30,427 nucleotides of DNA, from the NCBI GenBank assembly GCA_025999255.1, contig BNXB01000010.1, positions 1 to 30,427 on the forward strand, read 5' to 3'. The translations under genes and the position numbers were made by a program. Of this stretch, positions 1-8,403 are shown piece after piece (within the stretch, counting starts at the first letter, position 1; every line of letters starts with the position of its first letter). This stretch comes from Bacteroidia bacterium. Its GTDB lineage: Bacteria; Bacteroidota; Bacteroidia; Bacteroidales; Azobacteroidaceae. The notes under the pieces are model-generated. The model made no database searches. It was not told the origin of the DNA and worked only from the letters and a program-made list of their open reading frames with translations.

Positions 1-1457
1 GAAGTCAGATACGGAATATAACCGGAAGTCCGGATTCCTTTTGTTTTTATTTCTATTTCTTTATTTTCGGACGAATAGTTGATGATTACAATTGTTAGTT
101 TCTTGTCTTTTTCATGGAGGTATGATGATATCATCAGTCCGGTAGGGTCGTTTATGTCCCGGGAAGAAGAAACATCCAGCCGGACAGCTCCGGGGCGGAC
201 AAAACGGCTGAAATTTCCCAGTGACCACAATAATTTACTATCTGAAATTTCCCCATCGGTCAGATCTTTATTAGGAGTTATATAAACCAGACCGTCTTTA
301 TAGTTACTGGCAGTCATTCCCAGCCACCACTGCCAGGCGGAAGCGTTTGCGACGCAAAGATCGTAGTGTATGAGCCGGGCGACATACAATGCCGTGTTCA
401 TGGTTAGATCTTTTTTTCCTCCACCTCCGATTTCTTTATCGTTACTCATGATACAAACTTCGGTTTGCCAATAATCCAGTTTGTATTGATCCAGTTTTTC
501 CCTTAAATCTTTTCGTTTTTTGTAGAGCGTATCGCTGGGAGTCCCTGTCCAGTAACTGTGTCCGACCATCATTGAAGGTACATGAGACAGGTTTCCGATG
601 TAATTTTCACTTTTCGGATTGAAAAAGGTTTCAATCTGATTGTTCCGTCTCTGTTTATCGTGAGTATTCCGGTACATATAATCAATATGTCCCGATTCGG
701 TCAGTAGGATTTTCGTGTTTAATTTTCTTTCTTCCAGCTTTTTATCCAGGAACCGGGTTGTTTTGGCGATTTCACTCATCAGAGCCGGAGTTCCTTCCTG
801 CGTTGTATTTCCATCCCAATCCCATTCCGGTTCGTTGAAAGGGGAAAGGTATTGAAAATTGATTCCTTCCCGCCGTCCCAGGCTATCAATAACGGTTGCC
901 AGAAAATCAGCATAATCCTCGTATCTGTCGGGTTTGATATTGAAGGAACCGTCTTTGGCTCTGAAACGGTTGTTGGATAATCCGTTGAGGGTCATCTGAG
1001 TAGGAGCGCTGATACAAAATGCCAGGAATTGTTGTACTCCGTACTTTTTTGCAGACTGTAAAAACCACCTTTGGCCGGATTGTTTGGCCCAGTTGTAAGT
1101 CCCATCAGGAAGCTGAAAACATTCCGCCCGGCGGGTAATGTCCGGTATATAGCTATTTTTCCCAAGTTCGGAACTTCCGGCGCCGATGTTGAAACGCCAG
1201 AGTGAGAGCCCGATACCTTTGGGTTGTCCTTTGTTATCTGTTTCCGTACTGAAGAGCCATTCTGCCATTTGCATCCGTTTGTTATCCGGGAAAAGACCGG
1301 AAAATTGCGTTGTCCAACAATCGGATGCTCCGAAATTCCGGATGGTTTGATATCGTTTGGATGCATCGATAGTGTAAGTCTGAGCTTTCACGGAAGGAGG
1401 TATAAAACTCCAAAGGCAAAATATAATGAATAGTGAATTGGATTTCAGATTCTGCAT
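1..1457 (-). CDS. GH30-family glycoside hydrolase, endo-beta-1,6-galactanase-like (3' end outside window)
   Basis: The frame opens at ATG 1457 and runs without a stop to base 1, so about 485 codons are present and the C-terminus is missing. AAAGGAAA lies 5 bases before the ATG. Residues 1-26 form a Sec signal peptide ending in VKAQ, so the enzyme is exported. The mature start (YQTIRNFGASDCW) and the block IGLSLWRFNIGAG are typical of the GH30 barrel. The acid/base is likely Glu209 in NEPEW and the nucleophile likely Glu333 in YWQTEVC; the spacing of 124 residues fits the family. The last visible part resembles the C-terminal beta side domain. Relatives in Bacteroidota are usually annotated endo-beta-1,6-galactanase, acting on beta-1,6-galactan such as arabinogalactan side chains; other GH30 specificities remain possible. 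It follows the GH97 gene by 52 bases and is probably the last visible gene of the PUL operon. A 124-codon frame at 992-1366 inside it is a shadow. Confidence 0.85.
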   Translation of the reverse strand, partial: MQNLKSNSLFIIFCLWSFIPPSVKAQTYTIDASKRYQTIRNFGASDCWTTQFSGLFPDNKRMQMAEWLFSTETDNKGQPKGIGLSLWRFNIGAGSSELGKNSYIPDITRRAECFQLPDGTYNWAKQSGQRWFLQSAKKYGVQQFLAFCISAPTQMTLNGLSNNRFRAKDGSFNIKPDRYEDYADFLATVIDSLGRREGINFQYLSPFNEPEWDWDGNTTQEGTPALMSEIAKTTRFLDKKLEERKLNTKILLTESGHIDYMYRNTHDKQRRNNQIETFFNPKSENYIGNLSHVPSMMVGHSYWTGTPSDTLYKKRKDLREKLDQYKLDYWQTEVCIMSNDKEIGGGGKKDLTMNTALYVARLIHYDLCVANASAWQWWLGMTASNYKDGLVYITPNKDLTDGEISDSKLLWSLGNFSRFVRPGAVRLDVSSSRDINDPTGLMISSYLHEKDKKLTIVIINYSSENKEIEIKTKGIRTSGYIPYLT

Positions 1458-1509
1458 AAAGATTTCCTTTTATGATGGTGTAAAAGCAATAAACCCACTC
1501 TCCTCAACT

Positions 1510-3381
1510 CTATTCCGAATAGGTGGATTTCTTTCTTTCTTCAATAATCATGGCGCAACCTCCACGCGGCAATAAATCTAATTTTATTTTGCTTTTATGT
1601 GTCACTTTTTTAGTTTCTATTGCAACATGGGTTCGTGTTTTTATTTTTTCGCCGCCATCGGTAAATAACCTCAGTTCATATTGCTTATCCGGATCGAGAA
1701 AATCGAAAGAAAATTCAAATTTTCGTGCGTCATTATTGGTGATATTTCCCACAAACCATTTGTTTCCTTTGCGACGTGCAATGCTTACATATTCGCCAAT
1801 ACTGCCTTCCAACACTTTGGTATCGTCCCAAACGGTGTACAATTCGTCGAAAAACGCCAATTCCGGTTCGTCGCTAAAATCTGCTGGCGTATCATACCAG
1901 TAAAGGAATTGTAAAGGACTGTAATTAATTACCGACAAAGCCATCTGATGACAGGGTGTGTTCTGCAATGAACGGGCGTTAAGACTCGATGCCAAATTCG
2001 GTTTCAGATCTTTTCGATGATAATAACAAACAGTGGCATCGGCAGCGCCGGCTAAAAACCGGGTAAATGGCAATGTTGTGTTGTTTATCCCATCTGGAAA
2101 CTCCTCATTACCACGCACCCCCTCTTGTGTGAGTAAGTTAGGATAAGTGCGGCTAAAACCGGTGGGCCGGTACTCGTCGTGAATATCCACCATCAATTGG
2201 TATTGTGCACATTTGGCCACTGCTTCGTGCAGCCAGGTAGTCCATCGGAACGATCCTACCTGTACAAATCCGAATTTTATCCCGGAAATGCCCCACTGTC
2301 GGTATAAAGGCAATATTTCGTCCAGATACTCCAAAAGTGCGCGTTGATTAACATAGAGCCATACCCCAATGTTTTTCGAACGTCCGTAACGTACTACTTC
2401 GTTAATATCCAGAGAATTAATAGATTTCCGGGGATCGGATTCCTTGAAAGCTTCCGGTCCGTACCATCCGGCGTCGAAATGTATGTAATCAAGCCTGCGT
2501 TTAGCAGCAAGATCAATCATTTTTTTGCCTGCTTCTGTGGTCAATGCGGTCACCCTCATCACTTTTCCGGGTTTTATCCATCCCACATCGCCAATTTCAC
2601 ACGCTTTATTGAGATTCAGATAAATATCATTGTTGGCCAATAGGTCCTTGGGATGGTCAGCGACCATCACCACCCGCCAGGGTAAAGAAAAAGGAGCTAT
2701 TTCGTCAACCTTATCATACATCCTACAACGAATAATATTCTCCTCGCCTTTATTTACAAAAAATTTAGTCCGGCAATAATTTACCATTTCGGCTTCGCCC
2801 AGAGCAGCATAAAATTTATCGGGCAGTTGCAGGGTAAGCGGCCGTTCGGCTTCGCCCGGCCAATCTTTCACCGAAAGACGTTTGTGTTCGGCTTGTGCAT
2901 ATGGGGCAAACCAACAATATGTATTTCGAGGAACATTGAAAGTGGTTTTTTCCGAATTGATACTCAAATAGTTATTTCCCGATTGATGGTAACGAAAGGC
3001 GATGCCTTCGTCATAAGCACGTACAATAATATGGAGTCTGTCCTTTCGTTTTGGAGTTTTCACCACAAAGGTTTTCTCATTATACCGGTCTTTCACGGTT
3101 GATCTTTCGCCATATAGCGGATACCAAACATTGTTCACCAATTTTTCCGACACACTTTCAATCTCCAGATCCGATTCCCAATTGTTTATCCCCAATAACG
3201 AGGGGAGAATAACGGGAAGACCTTTATATTTAATTTCGTATATCAATTCTCCACGGTGTTGGTCATTACGAATTTCAAATTCCAATCGTCCGTCGGGTGA
3301 GCGTAGCGCCTTTTCTTGTGCAAACAGATGTATTACACATAACATTTGCAGGATAACTAAGTAAAAAACTTTTTGTTTCAT
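1510..3381 (-). CDS. GH97-family glycoside hydrolase with altered catalytic positions
   Basis: A 623-residue protein with a signal peptide (residues 1-21, ending LFAQ) and no lipobox, so probably periplasmic. The layout is GH97: an N-terminal beta-sandwich (about 25-270), a barrel (about 280-540) with YIHFDAGWYG and RPTGFSRTYPN, and a C-terminal beta domain. GH97 enzymes are calcium-dependent alpha-glucosidases (SusB) or alpha-galactosidases. Motif alignment to SusB as I recall it gives Glu420 and Glu426 at the positions of SusB Glu526 (calcium ligand) and Glu532 (general acid). SusB Glu508 is replaced by Asp402, SusB Glu439 falls on Asn345/Gln346, and the residue that is the nucleophilic Asp in the retaining subgroup is Gly371. 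Substrate is therefore uncertain. The gene starts 10 bases after the lyase stop, which indicates co-transcription. Confidence 0.87.
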   Translation of the reverse strand: MKQKVFYLVILQMLCVIHLFAQEKALRSPDGRLEFEIRNDQHRGELIYEIKYKGLPVILPSLLGINNWESDLEIESVSEKLVNNVWYPLYGERSTVKDRYNEKTFVVKTPKRKDRLHIIVRAYDEGIAFRYHQSGNNYLSINSEKTTFNVPRNTYCWFAPYAQAEHKRLSVKDWPGEAERPLTLQLPDKFYAALGEAEMVNYCRTKFFVNKGEENIIRCRMYDKVDEIAPFSLPWRVVMVADHPKDLLANNDIYLNLNKACEIGDVGWIKPGKVMRVTALTTEAGKKMIDLAAKRRLDYIHFDAGWYGPEAFKESDPRKSINSLDINEVVRYGRSKNIGVWLYVNQRALLEYLDEILPLYRQWGISGIKFGFVQVGSFRWTTWLHEAVAKCAQYQLMVDIHDEYRPTGFSRTYPNLLTQEGVRGNEEFPDGINNTTLPFTRFLAGAADATVCYYHRKDLKPNLASSLNARSLQNTPCHQMALSVINYSPLQFLYWYDTPADFSDEPELAFFDELYTVWDDTKVLEGSIGEYVSIARRKGNKWFVGNITNNDARKFEFSFDFLDPDKQYELRLFTDGGEKIKTRTHVAIETKKVTHKSKIKLDLLPRGGCAMIIEERKKSTYSE

Positions 3382-3391
3382 CTTTATAAAA

Positions 3392-6154
3392 TTAATTATC
3401 TATTTGTTTAAATCGATATTTTCCTTCTGTTAATTTAACCGTAAATGTACCATCGGGCTGAGCGCTCATATCAAATTTTTTGTCAACATCCGCAATATCG
3501 GTAATGCCGAAGCGAATATTTGATGGGACGGTTATCTTTACGGCGTTGCTTATATTCATTATCCAATTTTCATCTTTTTTGTTCATAGAAACATTCACTG
3601 GGAAATCTTCGGCTTCGATACTCCAATTACCTTTTCGAAGAAGGGTTCCGTTTCCAAGGAAAAAAAGATTAGGACTATTTTCGGTTTCTCCTATTATCGC
3701 ATAATCGCCTTTGAATTGCATATCTTTGTAATGAATTACTTGTTCTGCCTCTGCGCTATTGAAAATGTAATCGGTTCTTCGATTGGATTTAACGATTATT
3801 CCTGTAAAATCTTTCCAATCGCCAAAATATTCGACGGATTTCACCGATTTGTTTTCGCTTGAAGTATATGGATAATAAATGGACACAAAGGGTCTGTTCC
3901 AGGCTTCTCCATGCTGTCGGACAATGAATGTTGGAAGCGGACGATTCAGTAATTCATCGGGGATGGAACCTTTTACCAATGCGTTCGATTTAGGCGCTTC
4001 AACAGAAAAGAGCATTCTTCCGGGATAGCCTTTCATCCATAATTCAACAAAAACATCCTCCTGTTTTTCCAAACGTATATTAAATTGCGCCCTGAAATCC
4101 TGCCCATACGAAATCGCTTTTTTATTCGTAAAATAATCATATCCTTTCATATCTCCCAATGCCGAAGATAGCTCATTGGTCGGCGAAAGTGTCAATCTTT
4201 GCCCCATCGTATTCATTACATCAATATCTTGCCCAATACTGTGATAAAAGTATTCGTGTTTTTTGTCTTTCCCATCATTTCTAGCCGAACGGAATATATC
4301 TACCACATAACCCGAAGTTTCCCCGATGCGTACCGTCCCGGTCAGGCGTTCTTGCCGTGCGCCGGTTTTGGGTTCGGTATATGCCACCCGTGCAAAAGTA
4401 ACTCCACCGGTGAGCGGCGTATTATCCCCATGCTTCGGATAAGCGGAAAGTAATTTATACGGATAATAACTGCGCATTATACCGTAATCGCTCATGCCAT
4501 CCGCAATCACGGTATTGTGAGCAGGGAAACGGGCGTAATACTCAAGATTATCGCGTGTGCTATAACTAACGCCAAACGAACTTTCGGGAGCCAACATCAA
4601 ACCTTTTGCATACATTTCCAAGGAAATGCCGTTGGCGTGCGCATGGTTACCGTAGGCTCCTACCAATGTGAGCGCCATTCCGTTTTCACGATCTTTCCCA
4701 TTACGTTGTATCAACCAACTTACATTCGGGGCATAAAACAGATTACCGGTAAGGTGATCGTAAGTCACTTCCGAAGGCTGAATGTCCATTAATTTATCCA
4801 TATAGAAAAACAGGGCGAACATCGATCGATTCCCGTTCCGGTTATAAAAACCATCTTCCATCATTTTCCTCAGCACCCGAGTCAATTCTTTTTCTTTATC
4901 AATTTCTCCATATTTCCGATAAAGGGAGATCATCATCTCTAAAGACTGTGAACTTAACGGAACATATTTAGCATCGCCGAAAGCCGTAATTCTGCCGTTG
5001 GGAAATAAATATTCAGCGGTAGCGGGTATAGCTTTCTTCAGTATTGCAAAAGTGTCCAGCATGCGATTATTTTCGGCGTTGTCTATCAAGGTAATAATAT
5101 CCAACATATCTTTACTCACTCCCATGGAATAATTAGCTGATTCCGGCCAGAGCCCCGTTTCCTGATCAAAAATATCGGCAACAGCTTCCCTCAGGGCAAA
5201 CTGACGGATGGTTGTATGATTCATTATTTCATTAATATAATATTGCCGCCCTTTACCGTCTTTATACAAGGAATCGTTCTCCAACGCCAATGCCAGGTAA
5301 GTAACAAACCGTGCTTGGAAAATATTCCAGTTATTGTCGGGAACGCCGTACATGATCTCCTGATCGGCAAAACGTTTTAATACGTTTGTTATCATATCAA
5401 TATCTTCATTCTTACGTTTTAAATACGGATAAAGAAAATCGTAACAAACGGCCAGATGCGGTATTATGGCATCAAGAATCACTTCAAAAGTGGCCAAGCC
5501 CATCAAATGACTGTTTCCATAATCTTCAAGGGCAAACGGTTCGCGCCGGTAATGCATTCCCCGCACATAAGTCATAAAGATATCGGAAGCAAAAACGGCA
5601 TATTTTTCCTCGCCGGTATACCAGTACAGGAAAGCTGCATCTGCCGCAAGCCGCATGATATGATCGTTCATTTCCCCAATCATTCGTCCTGTTTTTGAAG
5701 GATGTACCCATTCCCACGGATGTCCTTCTTTTTTCATATTTTGCAGATACATGCCTTTTTCATCCATAAATGGACGAGTATTCTCAAGTGAAGGTTTGGC
5801 ATAATCGGTAGCCGGATCGCGATGACCGGCAAATTTTACCGTAGGTACGGGAGTGTAGCCCGTACCATGTGAAAATGTACTACCTTTCACGTACACTCGT
5901 TCATAATGGGTATCCCAATACATTTGCATGCGCGAGATAATCCATTCCGGATCGGAAATATGCCTATTGACATAAATATCAATTTCCGATTTAATGTTTT
6001 CATACGATAATTTAGCCCATTCAACCGATTCCAGTTTTTCTACAAAAGAGGATTTTTTATCATCTGAAATATAAATACGAGGATGTCCCCAGTCTTTTTT
6101 AGAGCTGGTACAGAATAGAAGCAGACAGAACAAAACAATGATACTTCTCATCAA
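3392..6154 (-). CDS. Heparinase II/III-type polysaccharide lyase-like exported protein
   Basis: A 920-residue protein. The N-terminus is a short hydrophobic signal. LLFC at residues 12-15 could be a lipobox, but Phe before the Cys is unusual, so lipidation is uncertain. Residues about 30-430 are helix-rich with many Trp and Tyr, as in the alpha/alpha toroid of these lyases. From about 480 on comes the heparinase II/III beta-sandwich module, with the hallmark GNHAHANGISLEMYAKG near residue 500 followed by FPAHNTVIADG. Known members eliminate uronic-acid-containing glycans (heparin, alginate and related acidic polymers). I cannot assign a PL family or substrate from sequence alone. The start could equally be the second codon (6151). 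It is the first gene after the 141-base gap with the nested hairpin and heads the lyase-GH97-GH30 group. It suggests that the PUL target carries uronic acids. Confidence 0.78.
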   Translation of the reverse strand: MMRSIIVLFCLLLFCTSSKKDWGHPRIYISDDKKSSFVEKLESVEWAKLSYENIKSEIDIYVNRHISDPEWIISRMQMYWDTHYERVYVKGSTFSHGTGYTPVPTVKFAGHRDPATDYAKPSLENTRPFMDEKGMYLQNMKKEGHPWEWVHPSKTGRMIGEMNDHIMRLAADAAFLYWYTGEEKYAVFASDIFMTYVRGMHYRREPFALEDYGNSHLMGLATFEVILDAIIPHLAVCYDFLYPYLKRKNEDIDMITNVLKRFADQEIMYGVPDNNWNIFQARFVTYLALALENDSLYKDGKGRQYYINEIMNHTTIRQFALREAVADIFDQETGLWPESANYSMGVSKDMLDIITLIDNAENNRMLDTFAILKKAIPATAEYLFPNGRITAFGDAKYVPLSSQSLEMMISLYRKYGEIDKEKELTRVLRKMMEDGFYNRNGNRSMFALFFYMDKLMDIQPSEVTYDHLTGNLFYAPNVSWLIQRNGKDRENGMALTLVGAYGNHAHANGISLEMYAKGLMLAPESSFGVSYSTRDNLEYYARFPAHNTVIADGMSDYGIMRSYYPYKLLSAYPKHGDNTPLTGGVTFARVAYTEPKTGARQERLTGTVRIGETSGYVVDIFRSARNDGKDKKHEYFYHSIGQDIDVMNTMGQRLTLSPTNELSSALGDMKGYDYFTNKKAISYGQDFRAQFNIRLEKQEDVFVELWMKGYPGRMLFSVEAPKSNALVKGSIPDELLNRPLPTFIVRQHGEAWNRPFVSIYYPYTSSENKSVKSVEYFGDWKDFTGIIVKSNRRTDYIFNSAEAEQVIHYKDMQFKGDYAIIGETENSPNLFFLGNGTLLRKGNWSIEAEDFPVNVSMNKKDENWIMNISNAVKITVPSNIRFGITDIADVDKKFDMSAQPDGTFTVKLTEGKYRFKQIDN

Positions 6155-6185
6155 CTTGAATTTTTATTGTTTAACAAAAACTGCT

Positions 6186-6247
6186 AAACGCCCACCGCCT
6201 TTTATCAGAATCACCCCGGTGATTCCCCGAAAAGCAGGCGGGCGTTT
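6186..6247. repeat. Nested inverted repeat inside the PUL operon, possible attenuator
   Basis: The outer arms at 6186-6203 and 6230-6247 pair over 18 positions with three mismatches (AAACGCCC against GGGCGTTT at the base, TTTT against AAAA at the top). Inside lies a perfect 7-base stem GAATCAC / GTGATTC (6208-6214 and 6219-6225) with a 4-base loop. It fills the only long gap (141 bases) in the SusC-to-GH30 run. On the transcribed strand a run of five T follows 8 bases after the outer stem, so a weak terminator or attenuator, or an mRNA-stabilising or processing hairpin, is plausible. This could set different levels for the uptake and enzyme halves of the operon. Confidence 0.65.
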
Positions 6248-6295
6248 TATGAATTATCCGTAGATAATTTTATAATTCACTGAGAACAGTTCTAA

Positions 6296-7393
6296 TTAAT
6301 ATCCATATATGGCAAATTCAGCAATATCCACAAAAGTTCTCGATGCGTTTGCCTGACAATCCTTAGGTATCATTACCCGAAGATAACGCGCCTCCGGAGA
6401 GCCTTTAAGAACAAATCGCTGTTCGGCAGTACTATTGGGATCTGCAAATATAAATTTACCTTGAAACGCCCACGGATACCCATTTTCAGGATCGTCTTGA
6501 TTCACTTCCACATCGGGGCAGGTATAAAATTCAAAACCACCATTTGTTACTAAACTCTCCCTGCGTTGCATCATTACTTGCTCAATATTATGCGTCCTGT
6601 GCATATCTACTATAAACCAGTGCGGATAATTCGAGTTAAAACCGCCATTGCTGGCATACGCAGAAGTCCAGAAAGTTCCGGGATTTCCATCGAACATGTT
6701 AATCAACCAATAGTTGGATTGTGAACTGTATCCGATTTTAGGCCCTCCTGTGACTTGCGGATTATTACCCGGAATGGTCCATTTGGCACGCGGATATTTT
6801 ATTAATTCCTGTGTTACCTCAACCTTCACTTGTTGAGTGAAGCCGCCAACACTCGCGGTAATGATTGCACTTCCGACTTCATTACCCACAATCCAACCGT
6901 TTTCAAAAACCGATGCCACTTCAGGATTGGAAGACGTCCACTGAGCTTCTACTTTCGATGCATTCAGAGGAACTGGGTTGAGCAATATCTGCACTCTTCC
7001 CAATCTTTTCACCTCAACTTGGTACTTATCTAATGTGAAATCTTCGAGTGGAATCCAGCTTCGTACCCACACATTTATGCGGGTCTGGTCATTTGCAGAA
7101 GCAACCGTGATCTCGGCAAATCCTTCTTTTATGGCTGTTACCAAACCGGTTTGCGTGACCGTTGCTATAGACGGGTCGAGACTTGTCCACGTATATTGCT
7201 TATCTTTAGGGTTACTCACCAACTGTATCCGGTTATAATCTCCGGCTCCAGTGCCTATGTACAATTCTACCGAGGTTTGTTCCACATAGGGCTTGTCGGT
7301 GATATTAAAATTGTCAAATTGAACGCACCCAGAGACGATACACTCCAGCGCCATCAGGAAAATAAATCCGAAATAATTTCGATATTTTTTCAT
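6296..7393 (-). CDS. Surface lipoprotein with two Big_2 domains and a F5/8C (discoidin) domain
   Basis: A 365-residue lipoprotein with lipobox VSGC (Cys23). Two bacterial Ig-like group 2 (Big_2) domains follow, at about 42-112 and 115-195, each with the pattern WTSLDPSIATV or WTSSNPEVASV followed by G-x-V/I and an ITASV or ITVAS strand. Residues about 210-365 look like a coagulation factor 5/8 type C (discoidin) beta-sandwich, with MFDGNPGTFWTS near the start and FVDIAEFAIYGY at the end, a common carbohydrate-binding fold. It occupies the slot where PULs carry a surface glycan-binding protein (SusE/F-like), 7 bases after the preceding lipoprotein gene. The likely role is glycan capture on the outer face, with the Big_2 domains acting as a spacer. 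The ligand is unknown. Confidence 0.82.
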   Translation of the reverse strand: MKKYRNYFGFIFLMALECIVSGCVQFDNFNITDKPYVEQTSVELYIGTGAGDYNRIQLVSNPKDKQYTWTSLDPSIATVTQTGLVTAIKEGFAEITVASANDQTRINVWVRSWIPLEDFTLDKYQVEVKRLGRVQILLNPVPLNASKVEAQWTSSNPEVASVFENGWIVGNEVGSAIITASVGGFTQQVKVEVTQELIKYPRAKWTIPGNNPQVTGGPKIGYSSQSNYWLINMFDGNPGTFWTSAYASNGGFNSNYPHWFIVDMHRTHNIEQVMMQRRESLVTNGGFEFYTCPDVEVNQDDPENGYPWAFQGKFIFADPNSTAEQRFVLKGSPEARYLRVMIPKDCQANASRTFVDIAEFAIYGY

Positions 7394-7400
7394 GTCAACT

Positions 7401-8363
7401 TTATTTTACAGTTATAATATTTTCAGTTTTCAACTCTTCTTTCACACTATAAGTAATCCCTTCGTCCGGATCAGTATAATCATAACACAGCAGGAATGTT
7501 TTATAAATTTTACCATATCCGTTATCAATAAGCCTGAAAACATTTGGATAATCGGGGTCTCCGTCAATTTGGGTTATTTTCATACCAAAACGGGTTTCGC
7601 TCCACGGACTGATGGTTACGTTGCCGTTGGTATCCATCGAAAGCCGTATCGCCCATTTTTCAATAAGATCCGCTTTAAGCTCGGAAATAATTTTGTTGCC
7701 GGCAAATGTTCTGACTTCATTACCCGACACCGGAAATATCTGTTTTGTCATCATCGTATTAATAGGATTGGATGCTCCCCGTTCTACTTTAATACCTCGA
7801 TGAGAATAAGATGGGACGGATTTTGCCGAAGCCCAAAAATTTTTCAGATACACACGGTATAGTACCGTACTTTTATTGGGATTTAATTCGTAAACCGAAC
7901 ATTGCGCCACACGGAAAGGGATAAAATAGACAGAGTCGGGCGATAAGCCTGCGGCTCGCACTTTAACTTTCATTCTTCCATTACGTTCGCCTTGCGGTAT
8001 TGTGATAGTCGGATTTTCAACTATATACCTGTCAGCCGGCAAATAACGGGCATATTTATATCCCTCCATCGCGAAACTTTCGTTGTTGTATCTCGACAAC
8101 AAATCAGCATCCTCTACCAAGTCGAGTTTGGTAGTTTCGGTTGTAGCCAAAGATCCTCCGCACGAAGCGGCTACATAACCATCCGTATAACCTTCAGCAT
8201 CTCCGTCGGCAGGATCGTGTTCCTCGGCAAAAATATTGAAAGTCCCTTCGCTTAATAAAGCAATCACATGCTTATACTGCTCCCGCTCAAAAATCTCATC
8301 GCGGTCACAGGCATTCAGTGCAATAGCTAAAACTATAATCATGCATATTTTTAAATATTTCAT
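7401..8363 (-). CDS. DUF1735/DUF4361-type PUL surface lipoprotein
   Basis: A 320-residue lipoprotein with lipobox LNAC (Cys19). The N-terminal part (about 25-165) resembles DUF1735 modules, with a strand pattern ending in a VYFIPFRVA segment. The C-terminal part (about 175-320) resembles DUF4361. In Bacteroidota PULs such proteins sit directly after SusD and are thought to be cell-surface glycan-binding partners; some relatives carry an attached endo-acting enzyme domain, but none is present here. It is 40 bases after susD and 7 bases before the Big_2/F5-8C gene, so all three should share a transcript. The domain assignment is by overall resemblance and position, not a profile search. Confidence 0.7.
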   Translation of the reverse strand: MKYLKICMIIVLAIALNACDRDEIFEREQYKHVIALLSEGTFNIFAEEHDPADGDAEGYTDGYVAASCGGSLATTETTKLDLVEDADLLSRYNNESFAMEGYKYARYLPADRYIVENPTITIPQGERNGRMKVKVRAAGLSPDSVYFIPFRVAQCSVYELNPNKSTVLYRVYLKNFWASAKSVPSYSHRGIKVERGASNPINTMMTKQIFPVSGNEVRTFAGNKIISELKADLIEKWAIRLSMDTNGNVTISPWSETRFGMKITQIDGDPDYPNVFRLIDNGYGKIYKTFLLCYDYTDPDEGITYSVKEELKTENIITVK

Positions 8364-8403
8364 ATCGTTTTATATTTTGATGTAAAACAAATCTTCATAC
8401 ATT

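Noticed and set aside
992..1366. Open frame of 124 codons on the minus strand.
   Set aside because: It lies wholly inside the GH30 gene in another frame. The GH30 frame has a signal peptide and family motifs; this one has none.
6186..6247. Strong intrinsic terminator ending the operon after the Big_2/F5-8C gene.
   Set aside because: The outer stem has three mismatches and the T run is short and displaced. The downstream genes are in the same orientation with no clear own promoter, so attenuation is preferred over a full stop.
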